Shown here one piece after another: positions 41,474-49,959 of a stretch of 64,000 nt of DNA; the first letter of the stretch is position 1, and each line of letters begins with the position of its first letter. The notes beneath the pieces were generated by a model. The model ran no database searches and was not told the DNA's origin. It saw only the letters and a list, made by a program, of their open reading frames with translations. The stretch spans positions 62,001 to 126,000 of the forward strand of contig NZ_CABVPP010000008.1 in the NCBI RefSeq assembly GCF_902499075.1. Direction: 5' to 3'. Source of the DNA: Burkholderia pseudomultivorans. GTDB lineage: Bacteria > Pseudomonadota > Gammaproteobacteria > Burkholderiales > Burkholderiaceae. Both the position numbers and the translations under genes were made by a program.

Positions 41474-41995
41474 ATGTTTGGTCTCTATCCTGCGGGTGTC
41501 CGTTGGACCCGATCCTTCAACGCGTCGACCGACGCCAAATCGCTGCAGAAGCTTCTCGTCGATTACGGCGGATGCACGGCAGCGCTCTTTCACCAACCAT
41601 TTGGCGCCCGACGAGGCGCGGTCATTGCACAGCGCGACGGCATGCTGGTATTGACGCACGTCGTCGACGCCGACGAGGCCGAGATCGTGGTCACACCGGG
41701 CGTTGAGTTGCAGAACCTGCTCTGGTCATTCGACTCGGGCTATTCAGGCCAGTGGTCGGGTCGCGAGCTGCGCATCCTCACAGGTTGCTCGGATTGGGAC
41801 TCTTTGCTCAAGCAGACGTCGGACACGTTTCGCCGAGTTTGTGGAACGGTGCAGGCCGCCGTCGAAGGCACGTTGGGCAAGCCGGCTACTCGGCCCGAGC
41901 CGACGCTGACGATCGACGACGAAGATGTGCCGTTTCTGCCCGACGACTATCTGCAGCCCATCTCGCTCGCGGAGATCCTGTCATGCGACCACTGA
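41474..41995 (+). CDS. hypothetical protein between the SbcD- and SbcC-like genes
   Basis: A 173-residue soluble protein. The centre is strand-rich (AALFHQPFGARRGAVIAQRDGMLVLTHVVD) and the end is acidic with aromatic residues. It overlaps the SbcC-like start by 13 bases, so both are translated together. It is probably a third subunit or a regulator. No family recognised. Confidence 0.6.
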   Translation: MFGLYPAGVRWTRSFNASTDAKSLQKLLVDYGGCTAALFHQPFGARRGAVIAQRDGMLVLTHVVDADEAEIVVTPGVELQNLLWSFDSGYSGQWSGRELRILTGCSDWDSLLKQTSDTFRRVCGTVQAAVEGTLGKPATRPEPTLTIDDEDVPFLPDDYLQPISLAEILSCDH

Positions 41996-44304
41996 GACTG
42001 TTGCTTGAAGGGTTCACTGGGGTCCGAGACGGGATGAAGCGCGACAGCGTCGAACTTGACTTGGATTCCCTGCCCAAAGGGTTGATCGCGTTGACGGGGC
42101 CGAATGGTGCCGGCAAGACGACCATCATGGACAACCTGCACCCGTACCGGATCATGCCGTCGCGCGCGTCGAAGCTTTCGGTGGATGCGTTCTCCTACTG
42201 GGATCACATCTACGGCGTGCAGGCGCGCAAGGAATTCGACTGGGAGCACGACGGCTTGCGCTATCGGTCCACCTTCACATTCCGCAAGCCAGGCAAGACC
42301 GGCAAGGCGGACTACTTCCTGTTCTATCGCTCGATCGATGGCGAGTGGCGGCCCGTATCGCTGCCCGACGGAACCGTGTCGGACGGCAAGGGCGAAACCT
42401 ACGATCGATGCGTCGATGCGATCTGCGGTTCACTCGAATCGTTCTTCACGAGCGTGTTCTCAGCGCAAAACCGCCGGCCGCTCGCGTCATACGGTGCGAG
42501 CGAGATTAAGGCATTGCTCGCCGAGCTGCTGAAGATCGATCACCTCCGTGCCATGTCGACGAAGGCGGCAGATGTTGCGAAAGTGCTCAGTCGGCAACTC
42601 GCCGTCGTGCAGCAGGATCTCACGGCATTTTCTGGAAAGCGTGAGCGCGTCGATCAGACTCGCAAGGCAATCGCCGACGATGCTTCCCAGATCGGGGCCG
42701 CGCGCGAAAAGCGCACGACTGTCCAGGCCGAGATTGCGACGCTCACGCAGCAGCGTGCCGTGCTCGTTGCCAAGCAAAGCGAAAACGCTGGTGCGGCGGC
42801 GCGCCTCGGAGAACTGGGCACGCGTCGCACTGAGCTGCAGACTTCGCTTCGTGCGCTGGAGCGTGATGGGCAAACGGAGCAGCAACGGCTCTTGCAGCGT
42901 GTGACGACGATCCGTAACACGATCGCCGGCCATGAAGCGGTTGTTCGGCAACGTGAGTCCATTCTTCGCGCTGCGGTGGATCGCGATGAGGCTCAGCTTC
43001 GTCTCGGCAAGGTCGAGGCTCAAATCGAACCGTTGCAGCGCGCGATCGACGAACTCGATGCGAAGCGGCTTCGCGCAGCGACGGTCGGATCGACGCTCTC
43101 CAGCCTGCAATCGGAGGGAACGACGAAGGCAGATCTGATTAAGAGCCTGACGGAGCAATCGTCGGTAATCGGATCGGTGCCGTGTGCCGGTCTGGACATT
43201 CACACGACGTGCCCATTGCTTGCGCAGGCGAGGAGCGCCGCACAGCAGGTGGTTGTCCAGACCATCTCGTTAAATGATCTTCGGACCCGCTACCGCAGCC
43301 ACAAGGCGGAGCTGGACCAGCTCTCGCCGGCTGTCGAGGCGATGTCGGCGAAACGTGCCGAACTGCAACGCGTCAATGCGGAAGTCACGGCGAACCGGCA
43401 GGCGCTTCAACGTGCAACGGAGCTCGCCGCGCGCAAGCCGTTGCTAGACGCAGCCGAAGTCGCGATGAAACAGGGCCAGGCCGAACTGGAATCGCTCGAA
43501 GTCGAGCGAGTCGAGGCGTCGAAACGTCGGGAGACGGAGGCGACGCGGCTCAATGGCTTGTTGCGAGAGGTCGATGCGGAGGTGTCGCGTCTGGCTTCAG
43601 TCGACGTGGCGCAAGCAATTGCGGACGTCGATCGCCTATTGGTCGCTCAACGTGAGGTCTGCACGAGCCTGGATGCCACGATCGAGGCCTTGATCCGGCG
43701 TCAGGCTACTGGTGAAGCATCGCTTGTGGCGCTCGAGCGCGAGCTCGAGGGCTTCTCGGCGACGCAGGCACTCGCGGAGCGGATCTCGGACGAGATCGCG
43801 AAGTGGAAGCTGTTGGCGAAAGGGCTCGGCAATGATGGCGTGATCGCGCTGACGATCGACGACGCGGGCCCGGCGCTGACGCAGACGGTAAATGACCTGC
43901 TGCTTGCGTGCTACGGCACGCGGTTCACGGTCGAGATCCAGACGCAACGCACGTTGGCCAGTGGCGAAACGCGCGAGGGGTTTGAAATCCTCGTGCATGA
44001 CGCAGAAAGCGACAGCAGCAAGGCGGTCGGCGTGATGTCCGGTGGTCAGAAGGTGTGGATCAACGAATGCCTGACACGTGGCGTCGCTCTGTACATCGCG
44101 GGTAATGCGGGACAACCGTACGAGACGCTCTTCAGCGACGAGTCGGATGGACCGCTAGATCTCGACCGCAAGGTGCAGTTCATGCGTATGAAGCGCGAGG
44201 TTCTGCGTCAGGGCGGCTATGCGCGGGAGTTCTTTATTTCGCAAACGCCGGACCTGATTGCCGAGGCTGATGCGGTCATCGACGTGGCCGCGCTCGCGAG
44301 GTAG
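41983..44304 (+). CDS. SbcC/Rad50-like ATPase
   Basis: A 773-residue ABC-type ATPase, shorter than E. coli SbcC (about 1050). Walker A is GPNGAGKT (39-46). A long coiled coil follows (about 180-640), broken near residue 400 by CAGLDIHTTCP, which may act as the zinc hook in place of the usual CxxC. The signature motif is SGGQKVW (near 686) and Walker B lies in TLFSDESDGPLD. It should pair with the SbcD-like nuclease in DNA-end processing. Start is the ATG at 41983 after GGAG, the longer upstream frame being a shadow. Confidence 0.8.
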   Translation: MRPLRLLLEGFTGVRDGMKRDSVELDLDSLPKGLIALTGPNGAGKTTIMDNLHPYRIMPSRASKLSVDAFSYWDHIYGVQARKEFDWEHDGLRYRSTFTFRKPGKTGKADYFLFYRSIDGEWRPVSLPDGTVSDGKGETYDRCVDAICGSLESFFTSVFSAQNRRPLASYGASEIKALLAELLKIDHLRAMSTKAADVAKVLSRQLAVVQQDLTAFSGKRERVDQTRKAIADDASQIGAAREKRTTVQAEIATLTQQRAVLVAKQSENAGAAARLGELGTRRTELQTSLRALERDGQTEQQRLLQRVTTIRNTIAGHEAVVRQRESILRAAVDRDEAQLRLGKVEAQIEPLQRAIDELDAKRLRAATVGSTLSSLQSEGTTKADLIKSLTEQSSVIGSVPCAGLDIHTTCPLLAQARSAAQQVVVQTISLNDLRTRYRSHKAELDQLSPAVEAMSAKRAELQRVNAEVTANRQALQRATELAARKPLLDAAEVAMKQGQAELESLEVERVEASKRRETEATRLNGLLREVDAEVSRLASVDVAQAIADVDRLLVAQREVCTSLDATIEALIRRQATGEASLVALERELEGFSATQALAERISDEIAKWKLLAKGLGNDGVIALTIDDAGPALTQTVNDLLLACYGTRFTVEIQTQRTLASGETREGFEILVHDAESDSSKAVGVMSGGQKVWINECLTRGVALYIAGNAGQPYETLFSDESDGPLDLDRKVQFMRMKREVLRQGGYAREFFISQTPDLIAEADAVIDVAALAR

Positions 44305-44327
44305 TGCAGTACACATTTTCAACCCAG

Positions 44328-44383
44328 GCGGGGAACGTTCCCCGCAGGGGCGTTCCTCGCCTTTTTCTTTTTCGAGGAACGCA
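44328..44383 (+). promoter_or_regulatory. start-proximal hairpins without the ATCGA motif
   Basis: An 18-base perfect palindrome around GGGGAACGTTCCCC (44328-44345) is followed by a ten-pair stem, GCGTTCCTCG/CGAGGAACGC (44350-44359 with 44373-44382). The Shine-Dalgarno GAGGAA is inside the stem, which ends one base before the ATG at 44384. Confidence 0.55.
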
Positions 44384-44560
44384 ATGAAAATGAAGCCGAC
44401 ATCTGCTGATCGTGTTCGAAGCCTCACGGTCTCGATTCGTCCGAAACCTATTCGCATGGGTACGGAGCACGTCTACGAGCTGAACGGCTCGCGGCTGCGC
44501 GATGTGCTGGTAAATGGGCAGTGGGTGACGGTGGCGGCTACGGCTGTCGCTGCATCCTGA
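44384..44560 (+). CDS. small hypothetical protein (58 residues)
   Basis: A basic 58-residue protein (MKMKPTSADRVRSLTVSIRP...) with a likely beta-rich middle and no membrane span. The ribosome-binding site is held in the adjacent ten-pair stem, which supports a genuinely controlled start. No family recognised. Confidence 0.5.
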   Translation: MKMKPTSADRVRSLTVSIRPKPIRMGTEHVYELNGSRLRDVLVNGQWVTVAATAVAAS

Positions 44561-44582
44561 ATCATCGACGGAGGAATGCTCG

Positions 44583-44780
44583 GTGAACGGGATAACGAAC
44601 CTGGTGATGCTGTTGATCGCGATGCACGGTGGCGGCCAACCGACTGCGCCGACTTACCGCTATGCGGTGACGACACAGACCGCGGCGACTACGCGGTCGC
44701 CCATGAAAACGGACGCGGTCATCTGCAAGGATGGCAAGTTCCGTACTTTTCCCGCGGGGCAGCGTAAGCCCTGCATCTAA
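44583..44780 (+). CDS. small exported hypothetical protein (65 residues)
   Basis: A 65-residue product with GTG start seven bases after GGAGGA (44570-44575). A short hydrophobic N terminus (ITNLVMLLIAM) may be a signal. The rest is Thr/Arg-rich with a C-terminal C-x-x-G-x-F pattern (CKDGKFRTFPAG). No family recognised. Confidence 0.45.
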   Translation: MNGITNLVMLLIAMHGGGQPTAPTYRYAVTTQTAATTRSPMKTDAVICKDGKFRTFPAGQRKPCI

Positions 44781-44794
44781 ATCTCTAAACTTCT

Positions 44795-44826
44795 GGCCCC
44801 CTTCTCGAAAGAGATCGGGGCCTTTT
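44795..44826 (+). terminator. Rho-independent terminator
   Basis: Stem GGCCCC/GGGGCC with an inner CTC/GAG pair and a short T run. Confidence 0.65.
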
Positions 44827-44850
44827 CCGTATCGACGATAGGAGGCTCTG

Positions 44851-45414
44851 ATGAAGAAGCAAATCTGTTGGGCATTGGTTCTGGCGTCCCTGTGCTGTTG
44901 CATTGCGATCGTGTTCTCTGGGCGAGCGCAAGCGCAGACCCCACCGAGCGTCGAAGTGGGTTTTTCGCCCGATGGCGGAGCAGAGGACCTCGTGCTTCGT
45001 ACGATCGGGGAAGCGCACCAGTCGATTCGCGTTCTGGCGTACTCATTCACCGCTCCGGCGGTGACGCGTGCGCTTATTGCCGCGAAGCACCGCGGAGTTG
45101 ACGTAGCGGTCACAGTCGACGCGCGCAGCAACCTCTCGGAGGACCGTAGCGGACGAGCTCGTTCGGCGTCGGGAGCACTCACGTACGCCGGCGTTCCGGT
45201 CCGGACCGTGAGCGTTTTCCCTGCGCAGCATTCGAAGTACGTTGTTGTCGACGGCGCGACCGTCCAGACTGGGAGCTACAACTATTCGCAGCAAGCGGCC
45301 AAGTACAACGCGGAGAACGTTGTGGTGGTGCGCGGCGACACGCGTGTCGCCGATGCGTACCTGAAAAACTGGGATGCGGTGTCGGCTCGCGGCTATCTGT
45401 ACCGCACGCCCTGA
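44851..45414 (+). CDS. phospholipase D-family nuclease (Nuc-like), exported
   Basis: A 187-residue protein with a signal peptide (1-30, ending AQA) and one HKD motif: H-S-K-Y-V-V-V-D, followed by TGSYNYS. This is the form of the Nuc endonucleases on conjugative plasmids such as pKM101, which act as periplasmic dimers and cut single- and double-stranded DNA without metal. Probably clears DNA in the periplasm during transfer. AGGAGG is the ribosome-binding site. Confidence 0.85.
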   Translation: MKKQICWALVLASLCCCIAIVFSGRAQAQTPPSVEVGFSPDGGAEDLVLRTIGEAHQSIRVLAYSFTAPAVTRALIAAKHRGVDVAVTVDARSNLSEDRSGRARSASGALTYAGVPVRTVSVFPAQHSKYVVVDGATVQTGSYNYSQQAAKYNAENVVVVRGDTRVADAYLKNWDAVSARGYLYRTP

Positions 45415-45432
45415 TTGCAATTTTCCTCATAA

Positions 45433-45484
45433 CCCACGCGGGGCAGATCCCGCGTGGGGCTGTTCTGCGCTACTGGAGCAGTAC
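45433..45484 (+). promoter_or_regulatory. start-proximal hairpins without the ATCGA motif
   Basis: A ten-pair stem CCCACGCGGG/CCCGCGTGGG (45433-45458) is followed by TACTG/CAGTA (45471-45483). The ribosome-binding GGAG lies in the second hairpin, just before the ATG at 45485. Confidence 0.45.
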
Positions 45485-47287
45485 ATGGTTTCTGAAATTC
45501 TCGTGAAGATTGAGTCGGCAATCGACGCGCTCGCTGTGCTGATCCGACAGGGGTACACACTTTCGAGCGCGCTGAGCGGCGGCAAGGACTCGACCTGCAC
45601 GGCGATCCTTATGTTAGAGGCAGTGCGCCGCGCCGGCGCGGAAGTGGCGCGCAAGCACTTCGTGACAAGCGCCGACACGACAATCGAAAATCCAAGCATG
45701 CATTGGCACCTCCAGGTCATGCTCGACGAGATTCGAGACGCATACGCCGATGCCGGCGGGCCGGTGGAGGTGCACGTGGCGAAACCATCCTTGGCATCCC
45801 AGTTTGTCGTCGCTACGATCGGCCGCGGCACGCTTCCCCGAACCCCGGAAAACGGGGTGAAGAACGGGAAGCGCATACGTGCGTGTGCGGCCGACTGGAA
45901 GGTCGATCCGCAGAACCGCTTGAGGGCGGGGCTCGAGCGCTCGGCGGCCGCGGGCGGCAGTAGGGAGGTGGTCACTATCCTCGGCAACAGATTCGGTGAA
46001 AGCGGTAGTCGCGCAACGGCCATGGCGGCCCGAGACGAGAATGCGTTGAGACCTGTCCGGAACGCGGACGGATTTCTCACATTTGCGCCGATTGCCGAGT
46101 GGTCCACCGACTGTGTTTGGACAATGCTCTCGCTCTTCGCTGACGAAGCGCACCGCCCGTTTCCCTCGCCGATTTCCACCGCGTCGATTCGGCGCCTGTC
46201 GGATCTCTACCGCGCCGGAAATGAGGGGACGTGCGGCGTGATTCTTGGCGACGGCGGCGCGCGTGCCGCGTGCGGCTCCCGCTTCGGCTGCGCGTTCTGC
46301 TGCGTGTCCGGTGACCGGGATCGCTCTATGGAGTCGATGGTGAAGGAGCCGGCCCACCAGCATCTGGAAGGGCTGAATCGCTTCCGGAACTATCTGGTTG
46401 CGGTGCAGTGGGACCTCAGTCGCCGAGAGCTCGTCGGCAGGAAGCTGAGCGATGCCGGGTACTTGGCGGTCAAGCCTGATGTCCTATCGTATCGGGAACG
46501 GCTCCGATTGCTGCAGTACCTGCTCACGCTCGACGTGCTCGAGGTAGAACGTGCCGAGCAGCATGAGGGCGCATTGGCTGCGGGCGAGATACCAGACACG
46601 CCGGAGAATCGGGCTCTCAGCGAGGTGCAGTTCGAAATGATCACACCGGCGCAGTTAGTGGCGATCGATTTCTATCTCTCTATGCACCACTATGCACCGC
46701 ATGCTTTCCCGGCGCTGTCGGTCTGGTTTGACGTGCATCGCCTCGGCCGACGCTACCACGTTCCGGTGCTCGAGCCGTTGCCGAAGGTTGACATCCCTCA
46801 TCACGGGTGGTTCTTCGTAGGCTCGTACGACGCCGAGGTGCCGACAGATGGCCTTCGTGACTACGGCGCAGAACAGTGGAATCGCTACCTCTATCCGGAT
46901 CGGCTCGGCCGATATGCACGCACGAAATCAGGGGAGCAGATTGTCTATTTCGAAGAGAGCGATCAGTTCGAGGTGGACAGTGAGGCGGCCTGCGCGTTCG
47001 TGACCTGCAGCTTCGACGCCGGCTGGTCCGTGAAGGCCCAGCAACACGGTGGTATGGAATCCGCTCGGTTCTGGTTGAACGAAGGCTTCGTTAGGTTACC
47101 TGGCGGGATGGCCGGACGGTATCAGGAGATGGCCAAGCGAGGGCAGTATTTCGCCCATCTCGCCGAGCGTCATAACCTGACGGCGACGGAGCTGGATCGA
47201 TTTCTCGTTGACCGCGCGATCTCGAACTCAGAGCACCTGACGATGCTGAACCTGGCGCCGGTCGATTTGTTCTCACCGGCTGCCTGA
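45485..47287 (+). CDS. DndC/PAPS reductase-like ATP-pyrophosphatase protein
   Basis: A 600-residue protein of the PAPS-reductase/DndC superfamily. The PP-loop is SGGKDST (31-37), followed by a DndC-like sequence of motifs: SADTTIENP, ILGNRFGESGSR, FAPIAEWSTDCVW, and a cysteine cluster in CGSRFGCAFCC. DndC-type enzymes act in phosphorothioate DNA modification, and relatives act in nucleotide or sulfur metabolism. No DndB, D or E is next to it, so this is not a canonical Dnd system. The last 150 residues have no family I recognise. The start is the ATG at 45485. Confidence 0.7.
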   Translation: MVSEILVKIESAIDALAVLIRQGYTLSSALSGGKDSTCTAILMLEAVRRAGAEVARKHFVTSADTTIENPSMHWHLQVMLDEIRDAYADAGGPVEVHVAKPSLASQFVVATIGRGTLPRTPENGVKNGKRIRACAADWKVDPQNRLRAGLERSAAAGGSREVVTILGNRFGESGSRATAMAARDENALRPVRNADGFLTFAPIAEWSTDCVWTMLSLFADEAHRPFPSPISTASIRRLSDLYRAGNEGTCGVILGDGGARAACGSRFGCAFCCVSGDRDRSMESMVKEPAHQHLEGLNRFRNYLVAVQWDLSRRELVGRKLSDAGYLAVKPDVLSYRERLRLLQYLLTLDVLEVERAEQHEGALAAGEIPDTPENRALSEVQFEMITPAQLVAIDFYLSMHHYAPHAFPALSVWFDVHRLGRRYHVPVLEPLPKVDIPHHGWFFVGSYDAEVPTDGLRDYGAEQWNRYLYPDRLGRYARTKSGEQIVYFEESDQFEVDSEAACAFVTCSFDAGWSVKAQQHGGMESARFWLNEGFVRLPGGMAGRYQEMAKRGQYFAHLAERHNLTATELDRFLVDRAISNSEHLTMLNLAPVDLFSPAA

Positions 47288-47309
47288 AGGAAAGCAGCGA
47301 TCTTCCACA

Positions 47310-47345
47310 AAGCCCGACACTCATGTGTCGGGCTTATATTTTTTG
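47310..47345 (+). terminator. Rho-independent terminator
   Basis: Eleven-pair stem AAGCCCGACAC/GTGTCGGGCTT with a TCAT loop, followed by ATATTTTTT. Confidence 0.85.
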
Positions 47346-47409
47346 GGGCCGCCGGTGTTGTTGGCGCGCAAGCCGCGCGCCAAGTTGTGCTTATTCGGTA
47401 GTCAACATG

Positions 47410-47889
47410 CTACGCGCTCGCAGGCAGGTTCAAAATTGGCACGAGGTCATCGGACGCTGGGGTTGGCGTCGCGTGCGTGGTTTGCAGGCGTGCTTTCCCG
47501 ACCACCAGATGCCGTGAATCGATTGAGATTCGCTCGATATGACGGCCCCTTGCAGCGCGCTCCGGTGTTCGCTGGTAAGGATGGCCGCGATGAATGTAGT
47601 CCTCAAGGTCGGCTTCGACGAAAACGACGCTGTGTTGGCCAGCGTTGCTCAATACGACGCACAACATGTCGAACGGGATGCCGACCAGATCGCGGTCGGC
47701 GATACGATTGAGGATTCCATCGCGGACAATGTGATCGGCGATCAGAGGATCCCTTCGGTCGGCGTAGCTCTCGACTTGGATGATGAGCTGCTTCGGATTC
47801 GCGGCAAGCGTCAGGAACCGGTACCGGCAGATGAATATGCGACCGTGTGAGAAGCAGACCAGGTCCGCGTATTTCGTTACGTAGTCCAT
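47410..47889 (-). CDS. hypothetical protein
   Basis: A 159-residue protein. The N-terminal 115 residues read as a folded beta-rich protein (HGRIFICRYRFLTLAANPKQ, LVGIPFDMLCVVLSNAGQHS), while the last 45 are basic and disordered. An open frame on the opposite strand (47539-47850) is less protein-like. No family recognised. Possibly co-transcribed with the recombinase-like gene upstream, but the terminator at 47910 separates them. Confidence 0.5.
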   Translation of the reverse strand: MDYVTKYADLVCFSHGRIFICRYRFLTLAANPKQLIIQVESYADRRDPLIADHIVRDGILNRIADRDLVGIPFDMLCVVLSNAGQHSVVFVEADLEDYIHRGHPYQRTPERAARGRHIERISIDSRHLVVGKARLQTTHATPTPASDDLVPILNLPASA

Positions 47890-47909
47890 ATCTAATACCC
47901 CAATAAGAA

Positions 47910-47935
47910 AGAAGCCAGCGAACGTGCTGGCTTCT
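47910..47935 (-). terminator. Rho-independent terminator of the recombinase-like gene
   Basis: Ten-pair stem AGAAGCCAGC/GCTGGCTTCT. On the minus strand it is followed by TTTCTTATT. Confidence 0.7.
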
Positions 47936-47960
47936 TCAGGCTATCGAGGCTGCGGGGAAG

Positions 47961-48890
47961 TCAAGTCTTGAGGGCATCTTGCGACCCGGTCGGTATGGTC
48001 GTCCGAATGCGGATCACCGTCCGCTGGCTAGTCAGGCCAAGCATCCGCATGACGTCGTCATTGCTTCTGCCGGCGAGCAGCTGGCGTCGAGCGAATGTGT
48101 TTCGTAGGGTCCGCGGGCTCATATCGGGAACACGAATATCCACCGCTAGAAGCTCGTCGCGAACGATTCGGCCTAGCATCTCGTCCGTCATCGGGCCGGC
48201 CGCACGGGGAGATGGGAACAGTAGGGGACTATGGGCGGTCGCCGAGCGGCTGAGCCACCGCGCGAGCGCCGGCTTGGCGAACTCGCTGACGTTGACCCGA
48301 CGCGCTTCGCGGGGACCGCGCTTCGGTACAAGGAGGTGCGGCCGCGCTGGCGACAGGTCAAGGTCGACGGCGGCCGCCTGTCGGATTTCTTGCGCGGTAA
48401 CGCCAGTCGAGAGCAACAAAGCAACGATGGCGCGGTTTCGCAACGCGCGATCGTCCAGCCCGTCAATGGACCGGATCGACGTCTGCAGTCGAAAATCGTC
48501 GGCCTCGGGCAGGTACACCGGGACGGGTTCGTCGTCGGGCCACGTTTGCGTCAGGGCATAGGCGGCCGCTGGGTTGGACTTCCGCACGCCGATGTCGACG
48601 AGATGTCGGCCGAGTCGGTCGAGGAGTTTCTCGTATCGCAGGCGTGTCGTTGTGCCGGGTTTGCATCGGCGATCGAGATCGGCGAAGAAGGATTCGAGAT
48701 GGTCCGGCCCGAAGGTGGCCAGCGACAGCTGAGCGGCGGCGAGGTGACGCATGAAGCGTTCGAACATCGCTTCGTGCTGGACGATCGACCGCGGCGAGAA
48801 TGCGCGCCGATCGGCGCCTGCGGCTTCCGTGCGCTGCCATTGCTGATAGGCCTCGGTCGGTGCCGACAGCCAGAGAGTCGGTTCGTCCAT
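47961..48890 (-). CDS. tyrosine recombinase-like protein lacking catalytic residues
   Basis: A 309-residue protein with the tyrosine recombinase layout: N-terminal SAM-like domain (about 15-115) and C-terminal catalytic-domain fold. The catalytic set is missing. Box I reads STGVTAQEI (Thr where Arg is expected). Box II reads RTLRNTF (Arg in place of the first His, with the second Arg kept) and LGLTS (Leu for His/Trp). There is no tyrosine in the C-terminal half. It may still bind DNA as a regulator or a structural protein. Identity is clear from order of motifs, but activity is unlikely. Confidence 0.75.
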   Translation of the reverse strand: MDEPTLWLSAPTEAYQQWQRTEAAGADRRAFSPRSIVQHEAMFERFMRHLAAAQLSLATFGPDHLESFFADLDRRCKPGTTTRLRYEKLLDRLGRHLVDIGVRKSNPAAAYALTQTWPDDEPVPVYLPEADDFRLQTSIRSIDGLDDRALRNRAIVALLLSTGVTAQEIRQAAAVDLDLSPARPHLLVPKRGPREARRVNVSEFAKPALARWLSRSATAHSPLLFPSPRAAGPMTDEMLGRIVRDELLAVDIRVPDMSPRTLRNTFARRQLLAGRSNDDVMRMLGLTSQRTVIRIRTTIPTGSQDALKT

Positions 48891-49039
48891 TCGATCTTAT
48901 ATACTGAATATTGGTTACCCCAAGCATAACGCGAATCTACGATTCGCGTTACTCGTCTCCAAAGGGGACGGACGATCGTGTACCCGGGCTTGCATGCAGG
49001 AGCCGGCAATCGACGTGTTTAGCGCACCGAGCACGCTGT

Positions 49040-49432
49040 TCACACCGAGTTCCGCCCGTTCCCGGAAATGGACACACCGACCAGAAGCGCTCGGACGCAC
49101 TGATAGACGATCGGCAGCGACGGTTCGGTATGGTTCCAGTCGATGAGGCCACTGAAATCGACGCCCGGCATCGTAGCCGGTCCGATCCGCGGGAGCGCGG
49201 CGACGATCGCTGGATCGTTGCGGCTTTGAAAGGCCAGATCGGAAAACGCCTGCTCTTCGATCTCGAGCAATAGCGGCCAGCTAATCGCGTGAGCGAGGCC
49301 CGCGCTGATGTAGCGTTTGGTCAGCAAAGTCGCGACGCGTCGCAAATCTTCGGTGGCGAGGGCGAGCGCGTGCGCGTACCAGACCGGGTCTACGTCCGAG
49401 TCAGGGCGACCACTGGTTGGGGCAAGATTCAT
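49040..49432 (-). CDS. hypothetical protein
   Basis: A 130-residue helical protein from the ATG at 49432 (MNLAPTSGRPD...). The middle has EDLRRVATLLTKRYISAGL and EIEEQAFSDLAFQ. No family recognised. It lies on the same strand as the recombinase-like and H-NS genes. An earlier in-frame start at 49462 would add ten residues. Confidence 0.45.
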   Translation of the reverse strand: MNLAPTSGRPDSDVDPVWYAHALALATEDLRRVATLLTKRYISAGLAHAISWPLLLEIEEQAFSDLAFQSRNDPAIVAALPRIGPATMPGVDFSGLIDWNHTEPSLPIVYQCVRALLVGVSISGNGRNSV

Positions 49433-49534
49433 ATCGCAGACAACAACGAGAGGGGACAGCAAGCTGCCGCGCTAAATTCGCACTCGACACGCTTGAGGAA
49501 TGCACCGTGAATGTATCGAGCGCTGACGCGCAGT

Positions 49535-49834
49535 TCAAGAGCGGGCGACATGCTGGTCGATTTCGAAGGGCACACGGTCTTTGTCTTCGATCCACGCCGG
49601 CGGGCGCCCGCGGCCACTCCATGTTGCGCCGGTTTCGGGATCGCGATACTTCGGATTGGGGCGGCGGCGCGTGCTCTTCCGATGTACACCGTAGATTTCA
49701 CGTGAGTTGATATTGAATTCGCTGACGAGCTGGCGGACGTTGGTCAACGCATTTGCCCGTGCCGCGCCTTTCGCCGGATCGATCTCCGCTTCGAGGGCGG
49801 TACGTTGGGCGAGCAGCTCCTGGTAGGTCGACAT
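49535..49834 (-). CDS. H-NS histone family protein
   Basis: A 99-residue H-NS-family protein. The N-terminal coiled coil (MSTYQELLAQRTALEAEI) is for oligomerisation. The C-terminal DNA-binding part contains KYRDPETGATWSGRGRPPAWI, the motif with the GRG minor-groove hook. Plasmid H-NS copies silence AT-rich or newly acquired DNA and reduce fitness cost. GGAGAG lies six bases before the ATG. It sits next to the lower-GC Rhs region, a plausible target. Confidence 0.85.
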   Translation of the reverse strand: MSTYQELLAQRTALEAEIDPAKGAARANALTNVRQLVSEFNINSREIYGVHRKSTRRRPNPKYRDPETGATWSGRGRPPAWIEDKDRVPFEIDQHVARS

Positions 49835-49959
49835 AATCTCTCCGATCGCGGTTGGGGAAGTAATATCGCCCAGCTTAGCGAGCGAATCGTGAAATCAAGT
49901 TAGCGTATCGAAGTACATCGAACCTTCCACGCGAGCGAGTCCATTGGTAACCGTAATCA

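Noticed and set aside
41752-41982. N-terminal extension of the SbcC-like frame
   Set aside because: It overlaps the 173-residue gene and is Arg/Ala-rich. The true start at 41983 has GGAG and begins the conserved ATPase N terminus.
47539-47850. Plus-strand frame opposite 47410-47889
   Set aside because: The minus-strand frame is longer, starts near its strand neighbours and has a more balanced composition. The plus-strand product is mostly acidic low complexity.
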